This document shows positions 22,637 to 31,018 of a stretch of 33,113 nt of DNA, piece by piece. The DNA comes from JANOQP01 sp044227705 (GTDB taxonomy: Bacteria > Bacteroidota > Bacteroidia > Chitinophagales > Saprospiraceae): positions 1 to 33,113 of the forward strand of contig JBGAWE010000019.1 in NCBI GenBank assembly GCA_044227705.1. Direction: 5' to 3'. Position 1 is the stretch's first letter. Each line of letters starts with the position of its first letter. The notes under the pieces are model-generated. The model saw only the letters and a list, made by a program, of their open reading frames with translations, was not told the origin of the DNA and made no database searches. The position numbers and the translations under genes were made by a program.

Positions 22637-25600
22637 TCACTTCCTCCCCTCCCGCGCCCGGTTGACGAACGCCTCTGCCGTCCCCGCCGTCACGTCGATG
22701 ACCTCGTAGTTCTCCCCGTCGGGCATCTTGAAGATTTTCTCCTTCGCCTTCATCCCGATGAGGGCATCCATGAATTTAGTGGAACTTGAGACGCAGTTCA
22801 GCACCCCGCCCTGGTAGCCGAAGAAGTACCACTGGTCAGCGTTCGGCCGCAGGTAGACGTACATCCGGTCGTCCTCGTTCGAGGGCATCTTGTACTCGAC
22901 GAAGCCCTGCACCATCTTCCCGACCTGCTCGCCGTTGATGCAAAGGAGCGGGATGCGGTCGTCCAGCGATATGAAGCTCTGGTACTCGTCGTTCCACCTG
23001 TAGTTCATCTTTCCGAGGAAGATGCTGAACTTGTTGTCCTTTTTCGGTATGGCTAAAGTGTTGGCAATCAATCCGTTGGCCGCCTGTTGCTGCTCCAGCG
23101 GGTCTGGGATGAACTCGGGCAGCGCCTGCCGATAAAAGGCCGCCTCCTTCGCCATCGGCGCGTCGGGCGCGTCGAACGAGTTGGCCCGGATGTCGGCGAG
23201 GAATATCTCGTAGAGCTTCGCCGGAAGCTGGAAGGTGATGCCCGACATGAACTCTCCCGTCAGTGCAAAGCCGCTCGTGTCGGTCGTGTTGTAGCTGGTT
23301 TTCAGCTTCCCGGCGGCGGCCACCGAGATGTAGTTCAGCCCCGAGCCGATGCCGATTTTCCCCTCGCCGACCACCTCGCGGGTCTTGTTGTCGAAGACCA
23401 TCTTGTGGCCCGTCATCGACTTGCCGAGGATTTTCGAGCTGTCGCCGAAGACATAGGCGTCGTTCTTCTCGTCGTATTTGAACACCCCGTCGTCGCACGG
23501 CAGAATCGGCCGGTCGACGCGGGCGTAGAGCGGCAGCATGATGCGCGGGTACATCCCGCCCTGCTCTTTCGAGAGGAAGATGCCCGTGTGCAGCGGGTCG
23601 TCCTCCTTGTTCTTCGGGGCGCGGTAGCGGATGCTCGCGTCCTTCCGGTCGACCTCCGTGTTGACCACCCACCAGTCGTTGCCCGGCAGTTGCTCGGTGT
23701 CGAACTTGGCAAAACCGGTGAACGCGAGGTTCTTCTGGTTGGCCTTCAGGATGACATCGCCGGTGAACTTCACCTTCGTGTCCATGTAAAAATTGTTCGC
23801 CTCCTTGATGTTGCCCGTCGCCGTCGTCAGCACGTTCTTCTTGCTCGACGTCGCCCCGACGCCCGTCGTCTGCCCCACAATGTTCTGGAAATCAATGACT
23901 TGCGGCCGGTCGCCGACGGGGTACTCGTAGTTGCCCCGCGCCTTGTAGGTCTTCAAACCGGAGATGTCCACCGTCGCCCCGGTGATGATGTGGTACTGGT
24001 TGGCCGTGTCGGCCACGATGCGGGCGTTCGTCATCGTCTTCATCATGCCGCCCGGCGCGATTTCGAGGTTGCCGCCGTCGGGGTAGATGAAGGCGTCAGC
24101 CGATTTCACCCGGTTCACGCCGCCCGCTTTCAGCTCGTTTGTTTTCAAATCATAGAAGGCCGTCTTCGCCGCCCACGTCAGCGAGTCGCGGTCGGGGTCG
24201 ATGCTGGTGAAAGTGCCGAGCTGGTCGGGCTTGCTCTTGAAGGTGACCGTCGCCGCCTGCATGTCCCAGGTGAACTCGTTCATGTTCGTGTAGTACTTGT
24301 CGAACGGCAGCGTCGTGATGGACTTTTCCGAGTTCCCCTTGAAGTCGCCCTTTTGAATGTCGAAGTCGAGCCGCCCGTTCATGTTGCGCGAGTCAAAGGC
24401 GATGGCCCCGCCGCTCAATGCCTTGATTTTGAGGTCGCAGGTGTCGGCCGTCGTCTGGAAGGGGCCGAAAGCCATCAATTTCGAGTCGAGCGTCCCTTCC
24501 GCCCAGTCGAAAGTGCCGTTCGCCTTCAGGCCCGACGGGGTGAGGATGAGCATCCCTTTCAAAGAATAACCGGGGCTTTTGAACAGCGAAAACGGCTTCT
24601 CCTTCGAGCGGACGTACATCGAGTCGCGGTACGGCAGCCAGTTGACCGACACGTTCTCGCCGTGCGCCTGCGGCGTTTTGACCGCCGAGGCCCGGTCCTC
24701 GGTCATGTTGAACTCTTTCGCCGTGCAGGTGAGTTGTTTGGGTTTGAAAACAATGTCCTCCGATTTCATCACCGCCGTCAGGTAGCCGAGCGTGCCTTTC
24801 CCGAAGAATCCTTTGTTCGACAAATCGACCTCGCCCGCGTACTTCCCTTTCGCCGAGTATGTCGGGTAGCCCGCCGTCGGGGTCGTGTGGATGAAGCCGA
24901 GCGACTTGTCCTCCCGCAGTTTCACCGTCTCCTTGAAATCTGGAAAAATGGCCGCCGAGACCATCGTGCCCTTGAACTTCAAATCATCGGCCGTGTACGA
25001 ATCCAGCCCGTTGAAAGGGAACGGGTCGAGCTTGAACCGGAAAGAATCGCGCTTGTAGACCCCGCCGAGCGTCTCCTTTTTGTCGTAAAAGATAAAGGAG
25101 TTCTCCTTCGCCTGGAAGCTGGGGAAAATCTTGAGGTCCTCCTTCCCGGATTTGTTGTTCGGCGCGTCGATGAGCAGCGCGCCCGTGACGTACTCGATGG
25201 ACGAGTTGATGGCGGTGGCGACGGTGTTCCCCTCCTTGTCCTTCGCGTCGGTCGGCACATAAAAATCGAGGTAGCGAACCGAGTCGAGGTCGACCTGAAA
25301 CTTGTGGTAGTCGAAGTGCATCTTCTCCCCCTGAAACACCGCGAAGCCGCTGTAGAGCTGCCCGCCGAACTTCATGTCGCGGTCGTCGAGGAGGGTGAGC
25401 TGGGCGTCCTTCGGCTTGAAGCCGGTCTTCTGCTTGATGGAAAGCTCGACGGACGGCACCTCGTTCAGCTTCGTCTCCCCCTTTTTCGGGTCCATGACCC
25501 CGTTCGGCTTCTCGGAAACGGAGCGGATGCGGAGGTTGTCGTAATCGACCTTTCCTTGCGCCGCGCGGGCGTAGTGGATGAGCTTGTCCTTGACCTCCAG

Positions 25601-27211
25601 CTCCTCTTTGTCCGTGTAATAGTTGATGAAGCCCTGCGCGACCAGCTCGGAAATCATCACCTGGATGTTCGACGAGTTCCACTTCGGGTTGATGCGCGTG
25701 GCCAGCTCGGAGGCGGCGATGAAGCGGTCGTTCGGGTCCGAGTGGCCCGACCACATCAGGTAGATGACGGCAATCGGGTTGTAGCTCGCCGTGTTCTGCA
25801 AACGGGCGTATTCCCTTTCGTTGAAATATTCCTTCGACTCGAAGGTCCCGCGCTCGGCCGACCCCGTCAGCCCGACGGCGCGCGCCCCGATGACGAGCGA
25901 GTCCGGCGCGATGTACCACGTCAGTCGCTCGATGTCAAAGTTCATTTGGTTTTGAGAGGAGAAAAAAGGCGTCCGCTCGTCCGAGGCTTTCCCCCGATAG
26001 AGCTGGATGTTCTTCTTCTTCAAGTCAATCTGGCAGCCGATGGCCGGGTGGAAGAGGCTGTCCGTCTTCCCGCCGGGGAAAATGGCAGCGGTGACCTTCT
26101 CGCTGACGACCTTCTCGCCCCTTTTAATGGCAAAAAGTTCGGCCGCTCCGTGAAAAAGGAGATAGCCCTCGCCCTTCGACTGCCGCATCCACATCTGCGC
26201 CTTGTCGCGCCGCTCGCCGAAGCCGTAGACCGAGTTCCCCTCGATTCGGAAGCCGCCGTTCATCGACACGCCCTCGCCGATGTTCTGGATGTCGAGCCGC
26301 TTCTCGCTCGATTCGAAGCGCGGATAGGAGACGTCGCTCGCCGCCCCGCCGACGAAAACCTTGTCCTCGAACTTCCCCGTCAAAGCCTGATTCGGGAAAT
26401 AGGTCGGGTAGTAAAATTTCACGTCGCTCGTCGAGTATCCGGCGATGGTCGTGTTCAGTTCGAAGACCCCGAGCTGGGCATAAACCGTCGAATCGAGGCC
26501 CGTTCTTTTCCACGAGACCTTGCCCGAGGTCGCTTTATACAGGTGGTCGATTGGGTAGTAGACGCCCGTCGTCTTGTCGATGGAAATGGTGTCCTTTTTC
26601 CGAATCCCATCGAGGCGGGCGCGGTCGAGGCGGAGGAAAGGGCGACGTTCGAGATACCCAAATTCATACGTCCCGCCGACCGCCTGCCAGGTGACGTTCC
26701 CGCCCTCGCCGATGCTCAACGCGCGGTCTTTGAAGAAGTCGGCGGAAAAGGAGAGGAAGGTCTCCATCGGCTTGTTCTTCCCCCTTTCGAGGTCGGTCAT
26801 GGTCGCCTCGACGAGCGGGTGCCATTTCTCGAAAAGGAGGGTGTCGGGGTTCGTCTTGAGGTCGGAAAGCGAGTTGAGGTAGTCCTTGAAATAGGGGAAG
26901 GCGGGCATCCGCGCGTCGCCCATCCGGTTGGCCTGCGTGATGATTCGGGTCTGCTCGCTGGGCTTGAGGGCGCCGTACTTCCACATTTTTTCAAAAACCT
27001 TCATCGCCTCCTCGAGGTCGGGCCTGTGCGAGGCCGTGACGAACTCGTTAAGCTTCGGCAGGAAGTCCGCCGGGTTCTCGGGGAACTTCGGCGCGGGGCC
27101 TGTCGAGACCGCGCCACCGCCGGGCGCGGCTGGTGCGGGCTTGGCGGGAGTCTGTGAAAAAAGGAGGAACGGGAAGGCGGCGATGCAGGCGACGAGAAGG
27201 CCGTGTTTCAT
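22637..27211 (-). CDS. Giant secreted protein of unknown function (1524 residues)
   Basis: From the ATG at 27211 the product has a signal peptide (MKHGLLVACIAAFPFLLFSQ) and a proline/alanine-rich linker (residues 21-45). A helical region of about 140 residues follows (LPKLNEFVTASHRPDLEEAM ... FLSFSADFFKDRAL), then more than 1200 residues of beta-rich sequence. Repeated motifs such as KGKYAGEVDLSNKGFFGKGTLGYL, GLKANGTFDWAEGTLDSKLM and DAFIYPDGGNLEIAPGGMMK / YKARGNYEYPVG suggest stacked beta layers like those in OstA/LptA- or AsmA-type lipid-handling proteins, but this is only a resemblance. A small middle part (EYARLQNTASYNPIAVIYLM, ATRINPKWNSSNIQVMISEL) could be a helical insertion. No C-terminal sorting domain of type IX secretion was recognised. 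Alternative longer starts were rejected because they precede the signal peptide. Confidence 0.75.
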   Translation of the reverse strand: MKHGLLVACIAAFPFLLFSQTPAKPAPAAPGGGAVSTGPAPKFPENPADFLPKLNEFVTASHRPDLEEAMKVFEKMWKYGALKPSEQTRIITQANRMGDARMPAFPYFKDYLNSLSDLKTNPDTLLFEKWHPLVEATMTDLERGKNKPMETFLSFSADFFKDRALSIGEGGNVTWQAVGGTYEFGYLERRPFLRLDRARLDGIRKKDTISIDKTTGVYYPIDHLYKATSGKVSWKRTGLDSTVYAQLGVFELNTTIAGYSTSDVKFYYPTYFPNQALTGKFEDKVFVGGAASDVSYPRFESSEKRLDIQNIGEGVSMNGGFRIEGNSVYGFGERRDKAQMWMRQSKGEGYLLFHGAAELFAIKRGEKVVSEKVTAAIFPGGKTDSLFHPAIGCQIDLKKKNIQLYRGKASDERTPFFSSQNQMNFDIERLTWYIAPDSLVIGARAVGLTGSAERGTFESKEYFNEREYARLQNTASYNPIAVIYLMWSGHSDPNDRFIAASELATRINPKWNSSNIQVMISELVAQGFINYYTDKEELEVKDKLIHYARAAQGKVDYDNLRIRSVSEKPNGVMDPKKGETKLNEVPSVELSIKQKTGFKPKDAQLTLLDDRDMKFGGQLYSGFAVFQGEKMHFDYHKFQVDLDSVRYLDFYVPTDAKDKEGNTVATAINSSIEYVTGALLIDAPNNKSGKEDLKIFPSFQAKENSFIFYDKKETLGGVYKRDSFRFKLDPFPFNGLDSYTADDLKFKGTMVSAAIFPDFKETVKLREDKSLGFIHTTPTAGYPTYSAKGKYAGEVDLSNKGFFGKGTLGYLTAVMKSEDIVFKPKQLTCTAKEFNMTEDRASAVKTPQAHGENVSVNWLPYRDSMYVRSKEKPFSLFKSPGYSLKGMLILTPSGLKANGTFDWAEGTLDSKLMAFGPFQTTADTCDLKIKALSGGAIAFDSRNMNGRLDFDIQKGDFKGNSEKSITTLPFDKYYTNMNEFTWDMQAATVTFKSKPDQLGTFTSIDPDRDSLTWAAKTAFYDLKTNELKAGGVNRVKSADAFIYPDGGNLEIAPGGMMKTMTNARIVADTANQYHIITGATVDISGLKTYKARGNYEYPVGDRPQVIDFQNIVGQTTGVGATSSKKNVLTTATGNIKEANNFYMDTKVKFTGDVILKANQKNLAFTGFAKFDTEQLPGNDWWVVNTEVDRKDASIRYRAPKNKEDDPLHTGIFLSKEQGGMYPRIMLPLYARVDRPILPCDDGVFKYDEKNDAYVFGDSSKILGKSMTGHKMVFDNKTREVVGEGKIGIGSGLNYISVAAAGKLKTSYNTTDTSGFALTGEFMSGITFQLPAKLYEIFLADIRANSFDAPDAPMAKEAAFYRQALPEFIPDPLEQQQAANGLIANTLAIPKKDNKFSIFLGKMNYRWNDEYQSFISLDDRIPLLCINGEQVGKMVQGFVEYKMPSNEDDRMYVYLRPNADQWYFFGYQGGVLNCVSSSTKFMDALIGMKAKEKIFKMPDGENYEVIDVTAGTAEAFVNRAREGRK

Positions 27212-27322
27212 GAAGAACGCTTGTTTGGCGGATTGAAAAAGTGGGGTTCCGGGCGGCGAAGGTCCGGCGGGGCGGGCAATTTTTCGGCCCGGATTTTTGG
27301 AACGGGCCGTGACCGGCCGCCG

Positions 27323-27344
27323 CCGGTTTTCATCCAGAAAAACC
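27323..27344. repeat. 22-base imperfect repeat, copy 1
   Basis: Matches 30980-31001 at 21 of 22 positions and contains the dyad GGTTTT ... AAAACC. It lies in the leader region of the giant secreted protein gene (112 bases before its ATG). Confidence 0.5.
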
Positions 27345-27375
27345 ATAACGGGCAGCCGCCGGGCGGATTGTTTTC

Positions 27376-27414
27376 AAAAAAAGAGGGCGGGGACGGTCGC
27401 GCCGCCCCTGCCCT
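27376..27414 (-). terminator. Probable intrinsic terminator after the DUF937 gene
   Basis: GC-rich arms (27384-27395 and 27402-27413) pair with small mismatches, and on the minus strand the hairpin is followed by seven T (27376-27382). It lies 55 bases after the DUF937 stop, upstream of the giant secreted protein gene. Confidence 0.55.
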
Positions 27415-27468
27415 TTTGACTTTTCTGGCCGTTGTAGGCGGGAACTCCGACAACTTCCGTGCAAAAAC

Positions 27469-28242
27469 TCAACGCCCGCCGAGCACCGAGCCGAGGACGT
27501 TGCCCAACAGCCCGCCGCCCGAGCCGCCGCCGAGCACCGCGCCGAGGATGTCGCCCATGCCCGAGTTCTGCGCGCTCTGCTGGGCCGCGCCGCCGAGCAC
27601 CTGCGGCAGTTGCGCCGTGTCGAGGTTGCCCTGCGCCCGCATCCGACCGAGCACCTGCATGACGATGGGGGCGAGGATGGGCATGAGCTTCATCACCGTC
27701 CCCATCGAGAGACCCGATTGCTGGCTGACGGCCTGCGCCGCCGACTCCTGCCGGTCGCCAAGGATGTGGCCGAGGATGCTGCCCCCGTTTTGCGCCCGCG
27801 ACTGGGGCGCGCCGCCGCCGAGCACCGAGCCGAGGATGCCGCCGAGCAAACCGCCGCCGCCTTGCCCGCCGCCCATCACCGCGCCGAGGACGTCGCCGAG
27901 GCCGCCGCCCTGTTGCTGGCCGCCGCCCATCACTGCGCCGAGGATGTCGCCGAGGCCGCCGCCGTCTTGCTGTTGCTGTTGCTGTTGTTGGCCGCCGCCG
28001 AGGACGCCCATCAAGCCGTCGAGGAGGCTGCCGCCCTGGTGGTCGCGTTCGAGTGCTTTGTCGAGTGCCTCTGCACCTCCGGGGGTGGATGCGTTCTGCG
28101 AGAGGCCGTGCAGGAGGGTCGAGAAGACGCCGCTGGTGGCCGCCGCTGTCTGCTGCGGGTCGTCGGAGCCGATTTGCTGGCCGATTTCTTCGAGGAGTTC
28201 GGGGGGGAGCTGGCCGTGGAGGAGGTCCATCAAGTTTGCCAT
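27469..28242 (-). CDS. DUF937 family protein with glycine/glutamine repeats
   Basis: The 257-residue protein fits the DUF937 family: an N-terminal helical part (MANLMDLLHGQLPPELLEEIGQQIG, TAAATSGVFSTLLHGLSQNA) and a conserved helical region (LSMGTVMKLMPILAPIVMQVLGRM). Between and after them are glycine-rich repeats of about 16-18 residues of the form GGGLGDILGAVMGGG, seen two to four times, and a run of eight glutamines encoded by a CAACAG-type microsatellite (about 27967-27990). The family function is unknown; the related YidB-like proteins are also uncharacterised. A minus-strand hairpin with T-run precedes it (28267-28295), and a terminator follows. Confidence 0.8.
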   Translation of the reverse strand: MANLMDLLHGQLPPELLEEIGQQIGSDDPQQTAAATSGVFSTLLHGLSQNASTPGGAEALDKALERDHQGGSLLDGLMGVLGGGQQQQQQQQDGGGLGDILGAVMGGGQQQGGGLGDVLGAVMGGGQGGGGLLGGILGSVLGGGAPQSRAQNGGSILGHILGDRQESAAQAVSQQSGLSMGTVMKLMPILAPIVMQVLGRMRAQGNLDTAQLPQVLGGAAQQSAQNSGMGDILGAVLGGGSGGGLLGNVLGSVLGGR

Positions 28243-28266
28243 GAATCTTTAGCTTAATTTAAGGTT

Positions 28267-28295
28267 GAAAAAAAGGCCGGCCGTCACAGCGGCCG
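28267..28295 (-). terminator. Hairpin with T-run in the DUF937 leader
   Basis: CCGGCCG (28276-28282) pairs with CGGCCGG (28289-28295) over a 6-base loop; on the minus strand it runs into seven T. It ends 25 bases before the DUF937 ATG. It either stops antisense transcription from the right or attenuates the DUF937 transcript. Confidence 0.45.
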
Positions 28296-28398
28296 GAGCC
28301 GGAGGCCGACGGGCAAAGGACGTTCCGAAAACCGGCGGCCGTATCAGCATGAGGTCTGTTTTATTTCCTGCAAAACCTGTCAGCGGAAGGGCGGCGTT

Positions 28399-28426
28399 TT
28401 GAAATCCGGTTTCCGGCATATTTTTG
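28399..28426 (+). promoter_or_regulatory. Bacteroidota-type promoter of the small HD gene
   Basis: TTG (28399-28401), 17 bases, then TATTTTTG (28419-28426): both boxes match the consensus. It lies just upstream of the ATG at 28444 and would overlap an alternative upstream start, which is therefore rejected. Confidence 0.7.
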
Positions 28427-28443
28427 GCCGATTCGCCGAACGC

Positions 28444-29031
28444 ATGAATTACAGAGCTGTCAAGACATACATACTGGGAAAACTCCGCCGAGAGCTGCCC
28501 GAGAAGCTGCGCTACCACGGATACAACCACACCCTCGACGTGCTGCGCGTCGCCGCAGATCTGTGCCGGGCCGAGGGCGTTTCGCGCCGCGACACCCTGC
28601 TGGTGAAGACCGCCGCCCTGTTCCACGACTCCGGTTTCATCGAGAACAAGCACACCGGCCACGAGGCCGCCGGGTGCCAGATTGCTCGGGCCGAGCTGCC
28701 CAAGTTCGGCTTCCTCCCGCACGACATCGAACAGGTCTGCAACATGATCATGGCCACCCGCATCCCGCAGTCGCCCGGCAGCCTGCCCGAGCAAATCATC
28801 TGCGACGCCGACCTCGACTACCTCGGTCGCCCCGATTTCTATCCCATCGCCCGCTCTCTGTTCGACGAGCTTCGGGCCTATCAAATCATCGACGACGAAC
28901 GGGCCTGGAACAAGATTCAGGTCAAGTTCCTCTCCGACCACCGCTTCTGGACAGCCACTAACCAGCGCGAGCGAGAACCGGAGAAGCGGCGGCGGCTTGC
29001 AGAGCTTCAGTCGGTCGTCGCGGCCTATTGA
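28444..29031 (+). CDS. HD-domain phosphohydrolase, stand-alone
   Basis: The 195-residue protein is a metal-dependent HD phosphohydrolase: LRYHGYNHTLDVL (first histidines), the HD pair in AALFHDSGFIE, the histidine in KHTGHEAA, and the aspartate in ICDADLDYLGRPDFYP. It is a paralogue of the HD half of the HD/PycTM fusion at 13815, sharing the order H-x(3)-HT ... FHDxG ... ICDADLxxLG. It has no membrane part. The substrate is unknown; HD enzymes of this kind often act on nucleotides. The promoter next to the ATG gives a leader of about 10 bases. It is convergent with the GldN-like gene, only 20 bases away. Confidence 0.82.
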   Translation: MNYRAVKTYILGKLRRELPEKLRYHGYNHTLDVLRVAADLCRAEGVSRRDTLLVKTAALFHDSGFIENKHTGHEAAGCQIARAELPKFGFLPHDIEQVCNMIMATRIPQSPGSLPEQIICDADLDYLGRPDFYPIARSLFDELRAYQIIDDERAWNKIQVKFLSDHRFWTATNQREREPEKRRRLAELQSVVAAY

Positions 29032-29051
29032 GCTTTTTTCCTTGTCAAAAA

Positions 29052-30131
29052 TCACTTTTTGAGCCGCCAGAAGGCGACGGTTCGGTACCGGAAGCTCCCG
29101 TCACCGTTCTTCCAATCGCGCATCGGCCCGAAGCCGCGCAGGCGGATGATGAACTCGTGCCGCCGCTCGTCCCAAAACCAGTCCTCTATCAGTTTGAGGT
29201 GGGAGAAGTCGGCAGGTTCGAGGACGGTTTTGACGACGATGATTTTCTCCTCGTAGCTCTCCGGGTCGAAGGTGACGACCGTGTCGGCCCGGGTCTCGAA
29301 ATCGGCCCTTTTCCTGAAAGGTATCGGTTCGAAGTCTGGGCCGAAGACCTCCCATTTCGCATCGGTTCGGAACCGCTTGAGCAACTGCCCCATGACCGGA
29401 GGGTAGAAATCCTTCCACGTCGCCGCGCTGTCGACGCGGGGCGAGTTCGTGCCGGTCTTCATGCGGTAGGCCCAGCGGATGTTGGGGTCGGCGAGGCTGG
29501 GGCGGCTGGCGTTTTCGATTTTCGAATAGGGCGGCAGCTTGAACCAGAAGGGCGTCATCGAGTAGCGGAAGTTGCCGTTGCCGTCGATGCGGTCGAGCAT
29601 CGGGGCGAAGGCAGCGGTGTACAGCTCGAAATCGCCCGTCGAGGCGCGGTAGAAAAGCAGTTGCCGCACCTTGACGGAGTAGATTTCATCGGGGTTCGGC
29701 CCGTTTTCGACCAACAGGACTTTCTCCTCGTAGGTCTCAAGGTTGAAGGTCACGGCCGTGTCGATGCGGAAAAGGAGGGCGTGGCGGGCCTTTTTGTCAA
29801 AAAAAACGGTGGCGCCCCCATCGTCGCTGAACGCCTTGACGTCGCCGTCGAGGCACAGGTCGAGGAGCTTTTCGGATAGGAGGATGTCGCCGAGGTTGGT
29901 CCCAAAACCGTCGTCGTTGAGAAGCTTGAGCGGGACGGCCTCGTTTCGACCGGAGTCTCGTTTGACCGGCGTGTATGGCGTGATGTTGAACGCCGGTTCG
30001 AGGTTGAAGATTGGCCTGATTTCCGCCGCCCAGACCACGTCGGGGTCGTCGAGGATGGGGCGGTAGAAATCGGCCTGCGCCGCCAGCAGGCTGGGCAAAA
30101 CAAACAGGAAAAAGAGCGCGTTCCTCCGCAT
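29052..30131 (-). CDS. Secreted GldN-like protein with two repeats
   Basis: The 359-residue protein has a signal peptide (MRRNALFFLFVLPSLLAAQ). It contains two related units, about 29-200 and 215-359. Each starts with a DDPDVVWA- or ADPNIRWA-like segment and ends with matching strands: VTFNLETYEEKVLLVE ... FRYSMTPFWFKL against VTFDPESYEEKIIVVK ... FRYRTVAFWRLK. The order 'DxxVxW ... LxxxGxxxAF ... IxEDWFWDERRHEFIIRLRGFGPM ... YRxxxFW' resembles GldN/PorN, the periplasmic ring protein of the gliding/type IX secretion machine, which normally has one unit. The start at 30131 follows the signal peptide; a much longer frame to 30314 would overlap the divergent neighbour. It faces a secreted GldM C-terminal domain gene 97 bases away, which is the expected binding partner type. 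Confidence 0.6.
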   Translation of the reverse strand: MRRNALFFLFVLPSLLAAQADFYRPILDDPDVVWAAEIRPIFNLEPAFNITPYTPVKRDSGRNEAVPLKLLNDDGFGTNLGDILLSEKLLDLCLDGDVKAFSDDGGATVFFDKKARHALLFRIDTAVTFNLETYEEKVLLVENGPNPDEIYSVKVRQLLFYRASTGDFELYTAAFAPMLDRIDGNGNFRYSMTPFWFKLPPYSKIENASRPSLADPNIRWAYRMKTGTNSPRVDSAATWKDFYPPVMGQLLKRFRTDAKWEVFGPDFEPIPFRKRADFETRADTVVTFDPESYEEKIIVVKTVLEPADFSHLKLIEDWFWDERRHEFIIRLRGFGPMRDWKNGDGSFRYRTVAFWRLKK

Positions 30132-30228
30132 GGCAAAAGGTGCTTTTTTTGCCAAAGCAACGAAGTCGCGCGGGTTTCGATTGCCCTTTTTGAAAATGGC
30201 CTCCCGGCCGCCGACCGCCCGATTTTTT

Positions 30229-30879
30229 ATGAAAAGACCGACCGCCTTCCTGTTTTGCCTCCTTTTTTTGAAAACAACGTGGCTTTCCGCCCAAATCGTG
30301 GTGGCGGCTGACAAGATGAACGCCGTCTATCCGGTGGTCGACAACCCGATTTCCGTCGTTGTCTCCGACGTGCCGGACGGGCGGCTGCTCGTCACCGCTT
30401 CGATGGGCGAGCTTCGAAAGATGGACACGCTCGGGCACTACATCTGGCACTTCTGCCAGCGCACCTCGCCCGAAGCCGCGCTCGCCTTGCGCGACACGGT
30501 GGCGGGGGAAGAGGTGGGGGTGATGCGGTTTCGAGTCCAGAACTTGCCGAAGGCGGTGCCGTTTTTCGGGCCGAAACAACCTTGTGCCAATTGCATGTAC
30601 AACGGCGACTTCAGGGCGCAGGGCGGGATTTCGATGGTCTTTCAAAATTTCGACTTCGATTTGAAAGCCGATGTTGTCTCCTACGACGTGGGCTACGTCT
30701 CACCCAATCAAGACCCGGTCGAAAAGCACAACATCGGCGGTCGCTGGAACGCGGAGGTAGCCGAGCTTGTCAAAAAGGCCAGGCCGGGCGATGTCTTCTA
30801 TTTCGACAACATCCGTTATCGCGTCAGCTGCGACCCGGTGGTGCGCGAGGCGGGCGGGCTGGTTTTCAAAATCAAATAG
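30229..30879 (+). CDS. Secreted stand-alone GldM C-terminal domain protein
   Basis: The 216-residue protein has a signal peptide (MKRPTAFLFCLLFLKTTWLSAQ) and then the two C-terminal domains of GldM/PorM: VVAADKMNAVYPVVDNPISVVV (typical start of this region), VMRFRVQNLPKAVPFFG, GGISMVFQNFDFDLKADVVSYDV, and AEVAELVKKARPGDVFYFDNI. Full GldM has about 500 residues with an N-terminal membrane helix that couples to GldL in the inner-membrane motor; that part is absent here, so the product would be free in the periplasm or exported. One CxxC pair (PCANCMYN) is present. It is divergent from the GldN-like gene, a natural partner. The start at 30229 gives the signal peptide; an ATG at 30130 is too far upstream and overlaps the neighbour. 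The stop codon is TAG. Confidence 0.75.
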   Translation: MKRPTAFLFCLLFLKTTWLSAQIVVAADKMNAVYPVVDNPISVVVSDVPDGRLLVTASMGELRKMDTLGHYIWHFCQRTSPEAALALRDTVAGEEVGVMRFRVQNLPKAVPFFGPKQPCANCMYNGDFRAQGGISMVFQNFDFDLKADVVSYDVGYVSPNQDPVEKHNIGGRWNAEVAELVKKARPGDVFYFDNIRYRVSCDPVVREAGGLVFKIK

Positions 30880-30979
30880 CTGCCCGATGGCCCCGGATTC
30901 CTTTCTCAAAAAATAAAAACCCGCCCGCCCCTCGCCTCGTCGGCAAGCCCCGAGGTTTCTTTGCCCAAAATCTTGCGCC

Positions 30980-31001
30980 CCGGTTTTCAGCCAGAAAAAC
31001 C
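30980..31001. repeat. 22-base imperfect repeat, copy 2
   Basis: One mismatch against 27323-27344. It contains the dyad GGTTTT ... AAAACC and lies 17 bases upstream of the CDF transporter ATG. Confidence 0.5.
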
Positions 31002-31018
31002 GCGCTTTACATCAAAAA

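Noticed and set aside
23087..27157. A 1356-codon open frame on the plus strand opposite the giant secreted protein gene, and similar long frames opposite sucA (15702-17675) and near 20376-21905
   Set aside because: Their translations are rich in R, V, E and A with no domain, signal or membrane pattern, as expected for antisense frames in GC-rich genes. The opposite strand carries convincing proteins.
28399..28443. Upstream ATG as start of the small HD gene
   Set aside because: It lies inside a well-matched promoter (TTG-17-TATTTTTG), and the extra residues are not part of the HD domain.
29052..30879. Complete type IX secretion / gliding operon (gldKLMN)
   Set aside because: No GldK or GldL homologue and no membrane-anchored GldM are in the window; only the two secreted relatives are seen.
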